64,000 nt of DNA from Rhyacophila brunnea (Eukaryota; Arthropoda; Insecta; Trichoptera; Rhyacophilidae), in contig JAGYXB010000141.1 of NCBI GenBank assembly GCA_022495005.1, positions 310,001-374,000 of the forward strand. Direction: 5' to 3'. Below, one piece after another: positions 54,876-64,000 of the stretch; the first letter of the stretch is position 1, and the number at the start of each line of letters is the position of its first letter. The notes below the pieces were generated by a model. That model was not told the origin of the DNA. It did not search any database and saw nothing but the letters and a program-made list of their open reading frames with translations. A program made the position numbers and the translations under genes.

Positions 54876-55884
54876 GCCATGAATTTTATGTCAGTACTAT
54901 ATGTACCTACTATAATTTGATAATATGGATTAAAAAAAACTTAAACGTCCACATAAAATATTTTTTTTAAATTAGTTTTTTTGTTCTCCTGAACAGTTAG
55001 GTAACAATTTTGCAGATATGACATATTGTCAGAATGAACACGATATACACTTAAACAAAAAATAGTAACCGAGCAAAATTTTCAATATTACCATAAATGC
55101 GAATATGTAAATGACTAAATTTATAAAATTCTTTCAACCACCTTGTACGAAAAAGCAAGGGCATAGTAATTGAAAACAAAAAAATCCCACTTTCATATTA
55201 TGTATCTGTGTTTTTTATACTTACGTACTGTTTTAATACAATTTCTAGTTGTGACAGTTTACAAAATATTTATATACCTACCTACTTAATTTGTTCACGC
55301 ATAGATGTACCCACCTATCTTGTTTTGAGCTATAAACATAATTTAAATACTATGTAGTGCAAAAAAAAGGTTCTGATTATATTGATGATAGCAATACATT
55401 CCACCCTACGGCAGTCAGATAGTGAAGTGTCTAACAATCAATAAATGAGGAGATTGTTGAACAAAAGTGATGTTAGATAGAAACCGGATCACCGTTGTTG
55501 TCCACTCCATTATTCATTTAGAATGGGCGAGAGAAAATGCGCCGTGGGTAATAAAAATCACCAGCCAGCCAAGAAGGAGTTGAGCCGTTAAATCCTATTT
55601 GAGATACAGCGTCTTCCGATGTTTAAATAAGTTATTAAAAATGATTAATAGGACGAAGAGTGGCCATGTCATAAATCATCCATATGGATAATGATATCGT
55701 AAATGCGAAATAAAAACGAACGATGCTAATTTATAGACGAGATGAAGAACGTCGTTTTGACAGAAGAGAATTTATTAATAGGTGTGTAATATAACAGAAA
55801 TAAACGAATTGAAATGAGTAGGAAATATCTCATGTTGGATATGGGAGCACTTCAATACACAAATACTTTATATAAATATACAAT
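54876..55884. other. Noncoding, less AT-rich at 55480-55760
   Basis: The second half contains ATGCGCCGTGGGTAATAAAA, ATGATTAATAGGACG and GTCATAAATCATCC, with several ATTA/TAAT cores. No repeat partner. Possible regulatory DNA. Confidence 0.3.
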
Positions 55885-56422
55885 CAGTAGCGAAGGGTGG
55901 AGGTAGGCTGAAGATCCGCCATAAATAGTGCACACTAAACTTTGTCAGTCATACGTATTTCTTTTCATTGAAATAAGACTTCAATTTACAGAAGCCATAA
56001 TAGATAATAGTCAAAAAATACTCGTCTATCTATAAAATATCTAAAATTATGTAATTAAATAATACATAACATTTGATATTTTATAGATGTAATAAGATTT
56101 TTAATCTATAATAGTTTGGTTAAGGCTGGACTTAGTAAATTTAAAAAAATGAACAAACAATTTATGTAATAATAAATGTGTTCTTAATCCAACGAAAACA
56201 AATAATTATTATAAATGAAAAAGTGTGCACAATTTTGTTGTATCGCTCAAAGTATATCAAAACCATTATGGTTTGGTTTAGGCATGGTTTAATTGATTTT
56301 TAAAAACGAACCAACACCAACTAAGTCTTCGTTCAATAAAAACAAACATGTATTTATGACTAACAAAGTTTGTGCACTTTTAATGGCGGATCTTAGCAGC
56401 CTACCTCCACCCTTCGCTACTA
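55885..56422 (+). mobile_element. Complete hAT-type element with >100-bp inverted repeats
   Basis: Left end CAGTAGCGAAGGGTGGAGGT, right end (minus strand) nAGTAGCGAAGGGTGGAGGT. The inverted repeats continue inward for about 100 bp (GATCCGCCAT, AGTGCACA, CTTTGT-AGTCAT, ATTGAA). It is the reference copy for 30605-31104 and the solo end at 29915. About 538 bp, no coding sequence. Superfamily is inferred from the end motif, since no clean 8-bp duplication is visible. Confidence 0.82.
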
Positions 56423-57229
56423 AATACATATAAAAAATCATACAACATTATTCCAGAACGGAAACTCCTTAATTTATTTCCAAAACCCTATTATAATCTA
56501 CGGTGTTTTTATACATTCGTCACCGTCTGGCCGTGCTGTCTGATTTAAATACGGACGAATAAATCGGTTTGAATCATTTATATCTAAGTGCATAAAATAT
56601 ATTATTAATACCTACATGTTCGTAATTAAATGATTTATCTGCATCTCACGACTGCAAGCAAATAAATACACATACATCAAGGCATTAAATTTCGTATAAT
56701 GTAGTGTAGTGTAGAGAAGGTTTTACAGATATGTAAGACTACTTACTTAGCAAATCTTACATTTTTCTTTATTATACTATTTATTTAAATTACATATACA
56801 GTAGATACTTAATCGTCGCAATTTATTTACTGTCGATGGTTTTGTCCGCTCAGAAGGACATTGATTAAAAAATCATAGAAATTCATTACTACGAATTGAC
56901 TGTCGGAAGTGATTATCTTCGCACATCGTCATTCGTCATCAGCTGTCAAATCCGATTTAACCATAGTATTATTGTCAAAAATGAGTCCTACCATTATTTT
57001 GTTGAAGAGTTTCTAAGTTCAGTACTAAATCCAATGCCCCGATGCAAATTGAAAAATGAGACCAAAATAAAACAAGGAATTCATATTACATATTTCTATG
57101 CAAAGCATAATAAAATGAAATTTCATTTTCAAGCTGAGAACATGGTGTAACTTTTGATAACTTCTGAAGTGACAGCAAGTAGCCATTGAAGACCAGAAAG
57201 CTGAAGAAGACGTGTTTTTATTTAATATT
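56423..57229. other. Noncoding sequence
   Basis: AT-rich. An 84-codon plus frame (56896-57150) has no recognised domain. Confidence 0.3.
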
Positions 57230-57603
57230 AAGACGATACTTCAGTGAAACGGCAAATAATTTTCAACTATAGGCGCGACGAAATTTTGGACTCGCTGGCA
57301 GTCGGAGAGCGAACGTCGAGGCGTGAATACGTCAATTTGTTTCGCGATGGCGACGGGGGTATTAATTCTTAAATCTTGTAAAGATGACTGAAAACGTTAC
57401 CCATTTACTTGCAAAAGAAAACATGTCAATGAATATATTATTATTGTTACTAATAAAACAATAAACAGAACATTAAATGGACCATGATGGATTTATATGA
57501 CAAATTAAATTTCGTTCGGCATGCGTCATTTGCACCCGCGACCTGCAATCCGCGCTTCGCCTAGCCACGATCTTTTTAGACCATGCCTCAACTATAATAG
57601 CCG
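57230..57603 (-). repeat. 340-bp dispersed repeat, inverted partner of 5521-5860
   Basis: Reverse complement of the 5.5 kb copy, with the same sharp ends. This copy is about 30 bp longer because of insertions in its AT-rich middle. Confidence 0.75.
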
Positions 57604-58175
57604 TAAGTGATGAGTGTACATAGTGATTTGAAACAACATAATATACATATATACCAGAAATCTACTAGATAGTTATAGCTCTAATTTACATGGTAAATAT
57701 AATAATTAAAAAAAAAACTATTCTCACACTATTGAATAAGCGAAAGGGCAGCTAAAAAGCTGTGACATAAAGTAGAGTTATTTGTTCAGAGATAAAACGG
57801 GCAATGAATATTAATTAATACATAAAAAATAAAATAATAAAAAAAACATGACGAAACCGGTTGAATTAAAGGGATTTATTTTTACGGTTGGAATATTACT
57901 TTTAATGTATAATAAAAATATTATTTACTGCCGTTAATATGCACCGTAAATATTTAAGAAATTTATGGCATTGACACTGGCACATTGGCGGAACATGGAA
58001 GCCACCCCCTTCGATGAATTTATTTTAAATTAATTACTTACATAAATATTTTACCGTTTCACAAACCATTGAATTTTTAACAAACTACAGCATCAAACAT
58101 ATAAAATTTATGGTAGGTAATTTAAAGGTGTTCAAACTATGTGTATATTCCAATATTAAACAAAAATAATTAGAT
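57604..58175. other. Noncoding sequence
   Basis: AT-rich. 57890-58010 is less biased (CTGGCACATTGGCGGAACAT). No gene recognised. Confidence 0.3.
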
Positions 58176-58544
58176 ACAAGATAAAAAGAACTTTTTATAT
58201 ACAACGTTTTTAAATTTTCTGTTGAATAATATAAACTTGACTAGCATAAACGATCAAAAAAATTTGTACTTGATAGAAATAATACTGAAATGTCATTTTG
58301 ACATGTTGACCAATAATGGTGTCGAAATAACTTTTCATACAAAACAGAATTAACTGAAAATAAATTCAATTCTACTTAAAGAAGGCTAAAAGTATTTAAA
58401 AAAAATGCATTGGCATCGTGTTCTGATATATTCTAAAAGTCTAGAATGTCTAGCTAGTCGGGAAGTTAGTTAAAAATCGATTGCAAGATTTGTACCGGAC
58501 AAAGAACCACCGGACAAATAAGAATACGAGCTAAGAAAAACGTA
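58176..58544 (+). repeat. Dispersed repeat, partner of 21617-22041
   Basis: Same orientation and order as the first copy, lacking its 50-base hairpin-containing segment. It has GGACAAAGAACCACCGGACA where the first has GGACAACCACCGGACA. Confidence 0.8.
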
Positions 58545-58669
58545 ATGTAAAATAAAGCATACCTTCATGAAATTTAAATCATTTATTATTGAAATATGTA
58601 ACCGATTGTCCTACCAACAATAAAGATTCATGATTATTGTAGCGAATAATAAATAAACTAGATGCACAG

Positions 58670-59058
58670 GGAACACAAAATTAATGGAAACTGGCTTACC
58701 CTGCTGGGTGTGGTATAACAGGATAAATAATCTGAAGTGTGGAAAAATATGGGATAAACTTATATGCTACTTTTGATAGAGTTATCAATATGCATTTTAG
58801 TAACGTAAATGGATGCCGGGTTCACACTGGCAACATGTCGCGCGACAACCTCGTTAAGTTTTACGATAATTATCATACTTATTGTAAAATTTAACGAGGT
58901 TGTCGCGCGACATGTTGCCAGTGTGGACACGGCATAACGTGTCTTCAATTTTTGGAAACAGTCAACGCGGTTTTTTTACTTGAGTTTTATGGCAGACGTT
59001 CCACAAACTACCCTGCTTCAGAATATACATTTTCTATTTATTAATCTGTTCTGTGTAA
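58670..59058 (+). repeat. GGGATAAAC repeat family, copy with nested foldback
   Basis: Left part AGGGAACACAAAATTAATGG to GGGATAAACTTATATG and right part ACCCTGCTTCAGAATATACA to TTAATCTGTTCTGTG are in family order. Between them sits the foldback MITE at 58813-58935. Confidence 0.72.
58813..58935. mobile_element. Foldback (palindromic) MITE, copy 2
   Basis: Arms 58814-58869 and 58879-58934 are near-perfect reverse complements (CAACATGTCGCGCGACAACC) around a 9-base loop. Same family as 19256-19406, with shorter loop. Confidence 0.92.
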
Positions 59059-59519
59059 ATGCACGTTATTTTGCCATGAAATCTTATTAAAGACCTACAC
59101 ACGCATATTTATTATTTTTAAATCCGTTATGGCTCAGCCCAGGTCATGGTCATGACTTCATGAGTATGAAGAAAATTTAATACACTACAATAAATCTTTC
59201 TCATTTGCTTCCACAATCAGTCATATTTAGGATCAACTTTCTCATACCTACGCCAAAAATGTCATCAGCTGTAACGTAACGCAATTTTGATTAAAATAAC
59301 ATACATATAATATTATTCCCGCGCAATGAAGGGGTTTCGATATTCAAATAGATTCACGGTTTCTTTTGTTTATACGTATAACTATATCGCACAGTTGATA
59401 GATAAACTGAAACTAAAACTGAATGCCCCCACCGTTGTGAATATTCTGGATCCGCTAATGCACAGCAGTGAGATGCCACGATAAAGAAAATGAGGAATTT
59501 ATAAATGCAGAATAAATAT
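59059..59519. other. Noncoding sequence
   Basis: Nothing recognised. Confidence 0.3.
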
Positions 59520-59710
59520 GATGTTACTGTCACACCGGGGAGATATTAACTTGATGCGAGATGATTTACGGCGCGTTGTTTGTGAGCCAGCAACGCGGCC
59601 GTGCAAGGAAAGTGGGACGCGCGACAAAAAAAAAATCGCGCGCATTTAGCAGACTGGAATACCGCGTCCTAGAATGTCTCACACAAAGCGAATAAAGTCG
59701 CGTACAAACA
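59520..59710. other. GC-richer unique block
   Basis: Contains GATTTACGGCGCGTTG, CAGCAACGCGGCCGTGCAAG and AATCGCGCGCATTTAGC. CG dinucleotides are frequent. No repeat partner. Possible regulatory DNA. Confidence 0.35.
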
Positions 59711-60070
59711 AAAATATTTGCAATGACTCTTGGAATACTATCTGTTTATATATTTTTATTATGTTTACATGAATATAGTACAGTAGATAATATTAAACAA
59801 TAATAAATGAGGTGCGAGATGATAACAATAACTGATACAACTTGGAGTTATGTGCGTTTTCAAAAGACGCGATAAAAATGCAACTGTTATTTTAATTTTA
59901 ATAATAAAAAACTACATGCCTACTTCTGGTTAAAACTTACAACAAATGTTTTTAAATTCTAATGGCTCAATGAGATCATATTATTTAATTAAAAGTTGCT
60001 ATGAAATTAGGGGCAAAGTTATTGATGAAACCGCCACTTCCGAACTGATTCAAACTGATTTAAGCATACC
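59711..60070. other. Noncoding sequence
   Basis: AT-rich, nothing recognised. Confidence 0.3.
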
Positions 60071-60074
60071 ATAG

Positions 60075-60374
60075 GTATAGGTAAATCGTTTTACAGTGGC
60101 ACCATGGGTACGGCAAATGCGGCTTGCAGTTGTAGTGGTATCGTTTGCTAGCATTGAAACAGGCATTGTCGCAAGCAATTCAATACACGCGTGAATCGCC
60201 TATGGTGCCACTGTAGAATGATTTACCTATACGAGAATATGTAAATTTTCTACAGTGGCACCGTTGGTAAGATACGGCAAAAACTCTTTGCAGTGTAGTG
60301 TTACTGTTTGTAGTAGTAATTGAAAGAGTTTATGTAACCATGTATAGAATCGCCTATGGTGGCACTGTAGAATG
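60075..60374. mobile_element. Two tandem copies of a 130-160-bp MITE
   Basis: Copy A (60075-60232) has ends GTATAGGTAAATCGTTTTAC and (minus) GTATAGGTAAATCATTCTAC, then ACAGTGGCACCAT inside. Copy B (about 60250-60374) has ends CTACAGTGGCACCGTTGG and (minus) ATTCTACAGTGCCACCATAG. The interiors align (TACGGCAAA, TTGCAGT, GAATCGCC). Four terminal repeats therefore stand in a row. Confidence 0.8.
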
Positions 60375-60429
60375 GCTGTGAATCAACGGTTGATTGATAT
60401 TCTCTTCTTCATGACATGACGTCACAAGA

Positions 60430-60730
60430 GTTTGGTTGTTTTTAAACCCCCCCCTCACCACCCCATCGTCACATTTCATCACATAACCTTTTACCCCCTG
60501 ACTATATTACGTCACATCTTTGACACCCCCCCCCCCCACAAACGTTAAAAACCGAAAAAAAGTTTTAATATTTATCCTTAAATCCCCGATCCCTAATATT
60601 GCGTTCTCAGTTTATTATATATTTTTTATTTACTTTCTGACGTCAAAATTTCTCTGAGGCCCCCCTACCCCATTCGTCACAAATTATCACCCCCTGGAGA
60701 GTGATGTCATATATGGACGGCCCCTTATGG
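60430..60730. repeat. C-run and GTCACA-rich low-complexity segment
   Basis: It has C runs (60446-60453, a run of about 12 near 60526), repeated CGTCACA/CATCACA words and CCCCCTG. The plus strand is strongly pyrimidine-biased. It is probably part of an interspersed element, but no ends were found. Confidence 0.45.
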
Positions 60731-60867
60731 TTTTTTGACAAGGATGTGGACATTTTGGTTGAATGTCGTATTTTTTTTCACGTTTAGGACTCATTATTGT
60801 TAATCACGAAGTAGATGTTATTTTTAAGTCATTATCTTAGCACAGGTGGAATGTAGTCAACGTTCTC

Positions 60868-60900
60868 TCAAAGGTGTGTGTGTGCGTGTGCGCGCGCACA
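60868..60900. repeat. GT/GC dinucleotide microsatellite
   Basis: GTGTGTGTGCGTGTGCGCGC, an alternating purine-pyrimidine tract with Z-DNA potential. Confidence 0.8.
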
Positions 60901-61369
60901 TTTGTAAAAGATGTCCGCACAAATATTTCCACTCTGCAAGCAGAAAGTTCATAGAAAATAATATGCGATACTGGACTTTTAGTTTCCCTAAAATATTGAA
61001 CACTGATAAAAAAGAAAATACATTTTCTTCGCGGCGAAATAACTAGACAAGTTAATTTATCTACGCAAAAAATAGTGAGTATTTGTAAACATAATTTCGT
61101 AATTCGCATACCTACATAATATAAGGGGAAATGTTCAATTGACTATTATAATTATATATTAAAAAAGTTATTAAAAAAAAAGTGATGGTCATTGTGGAGA
61201 AAAAATAACAATCTATCCGACATAGTAATGTAAATGATACAGACACGAATAAGTCCGTTAACAATGCATATAAAATGCATAAACGTCAACTGTGTTTATA
61301 ATGCAAAAGTCGCCGGACCCGAACGCCGAGATTGTTTATCCTCGAGTTAATAAAACAGGACAAAAAGAA
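60901..61369. other. Noncoding sequence
   Basis: AT-rich, nothing recognised. Confidence 0.3.
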
Positions 61370-61600
61370 GCTGAGAGAAATAATGTTAAACGTTGAAATG
61401 TTTTCAGAGCCCAGAGCCGCGCGAAACAGTTCGCGGTTGCAGCCGGGGACTTTTTTTGCTTTTTTCCGTGACTTTATCGAGCATGAGTAAGTAAGAAGTT
61501 GAAACGCGGACGACGACATATGAATGCGCCGCACGTAGCAGCATATACGGCTGTGTGGCATCAGCCTTATGGTGGCGCTCACATTGGCGGACGAGTTAAA
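61370..61600. other. GC-rich unique block
   Basis: Contains GCCCAGAGCCGCGCGAAACA, GTTCGCGGTTGCAGCCGGG and ATGCGCCGCACGTAGCAGC. No repeat partner. Possible regulatory DNA. Confidence 0.35.
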
Positions 61601-61705
61601 TAAATACACACTGAGTTTTAAAGATTTTTTTTTTTTAAATAAGAGCTAAACCAGAAAGATAACGAAAAAATCCATATACGGTTATGACGAGTATTAGATT
61701 AGAAC

Positions 61706-61770
61706 AGCGATACTCAACCTGCGGCCGTTTAAGCTTTTATGTGCGGCCCGAAACACATTTATTATCAGGA
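61706..61770 (+). mobile_element. hAT-like terminal fragment
   Basis: CAGCGATACTCAACCTGCGG followed by GTGCGGCCCGAAACACA resembles the left end of the hAT remnant at 44605 (CAGCGGTTCTC, GTGCGGCCACC). The right end was not found before the window closes. Confidence 0.5.
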
Positions 61771-63540
61771 ATTTCGTATATCTTGAGATTCGTTTCGACT
61801 TTGACGCACAGATAGTGCACAACAGCACACGATTAATTTAAAAAACACGCATAATTTTTAAAATCTCAAAAATGTTTTGCAAAAAGGGGAGGTTTCATGA
61901 TTTTTTTCGTCACACCAGTAGTGATAAGAGTATAATATTATTTTGAATGCCATTTCAGCATCTCACACGTGCGTCAACAAGATATATTCGGACGAGATGA
62001 AGTTACAACAATTATTTGGCGTAGTAGTTGTGAAAAATAAATGACGAAACCAAATCCGTAGGGTTGCTGCCAAAAGTTGGTAAGTAAGCCGATAATTTAG
62101 GTATTCAGAGGATTTAACGAATTATGTCTAAGTATATGTATATAAATTATGTATGACCCGAAAAAAATTCAAAGTCATCCGATATATAGAACATACACAA
62201 AAAGCAAAAAGAAATTAGCATTTTGCCTGATTTCAGAGGGCATGTCGAATTTCAAATTGCAATTAGGTACTCCATAACATGATTTCGAGATAGATGGCAG
62301 TGATCACACGATATAGTTAGTTCATTTTTCAAATTGATCTTCCGTAAACTTACAAATTAGTTTTTAGGAGTTTATATTCGTTTTTGTAACAGCACTGTTG
62401 AAAATCGTGGCTCCTTACGAATGTCCTAGTTATGTATCTTCAGCGTAAGTTTAAACTGCATATTTCCTCCGCATCAAACTCTCGATAATTCCACCTGAAG
62501 ATGCACTATGGACAAAGAACAGCGGAAGATACTCTTTGGAGACATATTTTAGAGATCCGGTGCTTGGCATTTATGCTTTTCAGAAGATATATTATATTTG
62601 TCATTTTCAGTCCATATAATCACTAGTATTCGCATCCATCATATACCGAAGGAATCAATCTTACCTAATTCTTTCCTTATATGTACTTTACAATTTAACC
62701 GCTTTATGCGACGTCTATGAATAGCTTGCACAAACAACTGATAATCACTTAATATATAATACGTGGAATAAAATAAGTCATGTTGTCACGAGACGCCTCT
62801 GGGGTCCCATTTAAATGTTTATTTTATGCACTTCGGAGTGAGTACAACATTTTGCCATCGCAAATAAACAGAAGTGCATCGCGGGCTGTGTAATATATTA
62901 TTGTGGTGCAGTTTTTTGTGAGAACTACCCCTCTCTCTCGCACACACACACACACATGTACACAGCACATTATTTCGCTCTCCGTCTCTTCCACTGTTGA
63001 AGTGCAGCGCAGCACAATTTTAATATCACGATTGGGAGTTGAAAATTTTCAAACAGAAAAACAAGAGTTAAATTGGACTAATAATTGCATGATGATAATA
63101 TGGTTTCCATATTACTACGACTTGAATGTTTGAATGAAATAAAAGAAAAAAACATCTACAAAAAAATCAGTGTGTGTACTTATGTACGCGCGTTAAAAGT
63201 TATACTTCTTTGGCGTAACAAAACAAAAACAAAACTTGTGATAAACTAGATTCGTTGACTAGCTCTTAATTATCTTGTTAAATTACACACTCAAGAAAAA
63301 GGACCGCTTATTGGAACGCCGTTGGTTTATTTCTATAAACTTTAACTTATATTACTAAATAATATAATGGTTTCTCGTTGTTTTTATTTTTAAAGTACCA
63401 ATTGTCACTCTGACATTTAATTGTTTTTTTACGTAAGGAATTGCAAATAGCCGACAATAATAAATTCGCTGCCTAGGTAACGGAACAATTCTAAACTATA
63501 ATATTATACAGTATAAACGTCACGATTGCAGTATCATACT
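61771..63540. other. Noncoding sequence
   Basis: AT-rich. 62795-63010 is less biased and includes a CA microsatellite (CACACACACACACACA at 62941-62956). No gene recognised. Confidence 0.35.
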
Positions 63541-63606
63541 GTGGCGTAAAGGTAGTGCGTTCGGCTGATAACAGAACAATCGGTGGTTCGAATCCAATCG
63601 AGTGCG
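63536..63606 (+). repeat. tRNA-like sequence, probable SINE head
   Basis: A box TGGCGTAAAGGT (63542-63553) and perfect B box GGTTCGAATCC (63585-63595) are at tRNA spacing, with CTGATAA in the anticodon-loop position. The T-stem and acceptor stem do not pair well, so I call a SINE or tRNA pseudogene, not a working tRNA. A T run follows at 63607. Confidence 0.6.
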
Positions 63607-64000
63607 TTTTTTTCGTGTGAAAAAATAAATTATGTGTACATGTCACACGCCAAAAATACACTCTGATCTGATTTCCCAAACGCGCCAAAAGAAGTATAAC
63701 TTCAAAAATATGAGTAAAACAAATGAATTTTCGGTTTTAATCATTTTTGGAATACTTTGATTGTAATAATAGTTATATTAGAACTCTGAAGTTTTTGTCA
63801 ATAATTTAGAAAGAACAAATCCCTTTAAATGAAGAACACTTTTCATCTTATCCACAACTTTTACTACCCATCAGATGTCAAAAGCATAAAATGTATTTCA
63901 TTACATGTATTGGAATACATAGATCCTAATGAGACATTATAGATAATAGGTACTATCTAAAAATATTCAAACTGAGGGACGATGACGCCTGACCATGTGA
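63607..64000. other. Noncoding sequence
   Basis: AT-rich, nothing recognised to the window end. Confidence 0.3.

Noticed and set aside
63536..63606. Functional tRNA-Ile gene
   Set aside because: A and B boxes fit, but the T and acceptor stems do not pair, so a SINE or tRNA pseudogene is more likely.
1..64000. Endogenous virus or polydnavirus sequence
   Set aside because: I looked for gag/pol/env-like or capsid-like reading frames and saw none; all polymerase-related remnants fit LINEs.

Overview
This is a 64 kb piece of animal nuclear DNA, most likely from a butterfly or moth. The evidence is an AT-rich background, very frequent short GTAGGTA/TACCTAC words, arthropod-type TTAGG runs inside an interspersed repeat, and a mixture of RTE-type LINEs, mariner, piggyBac, PIF/Harbinger and hAT-like elements with tRNA-like SINEs. 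Nothing looks prokaryotic: there are no operons, ribosome binding sites, CRISPR arrays or phage genes. Most long reading frames are chance frames or pieces of dead transposons.

Only one stretch looks like host coding sequence. It is a short exon on the minus strand (about 46843-47037) encoding a lysine/proline-rich, alanine-tract protein segment, ending in a good splice donor. A GC- and CpG-rich block that could be its promoter lies just upstream (47430-48090). I could not identify the gene. The rest is best read as intronic or intergenic DNA of a large gene or gene desert.

Layout. 0-11 kb: a 5'-truncated LINE with an RNase H tail, several repeats, and an RTE LINE remnant interrupted by a mariner copy with intact TA duplication but broken transposase. 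11-22 kb: a complete 758 bp hAT-type element with a perfect 8-bp target duplication, a second 8-bp-duplication MITE, and an RTE insertion whose 5' half is inverted (twin-priming signature). 22-35 kb: LINE tails, a PIF/Harbinger MITE, a GC-rich inverted-repeat element, CAGTRGCGAAGG-ended hAT elements and a degenerate DDE transposase. 35-41 kb: a group of GC-rich unique blocks that resemble conserved regulatory DNA. 41-46 kb: a piggyBac remnant and a hAT remnant, both keeping the last codons of their transposases. 46-49 kb: the candidate exon and promoter. 49-64 kb: more dispersed repeats, including a foldback MITE nested inside another repeat and a tandem MITE pair, plus further GC-rich blocks.

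About two dozen GC-rich blocks not explained by repeats stand out from the AT-rich background. I call them candidate regulatory or conserved noncoding DNA by composition and motif content only; no cross-species alignment could be made. I found no convincing new biological system. The most interesting items are the twin-primed RTE copy, the dated nesting events, the non-AUG candidate exon, the motif-dense blocks at 35.4-36.0 kb and 44.1 kb, and a degraded hammerhead-like core at 33.26 kb.
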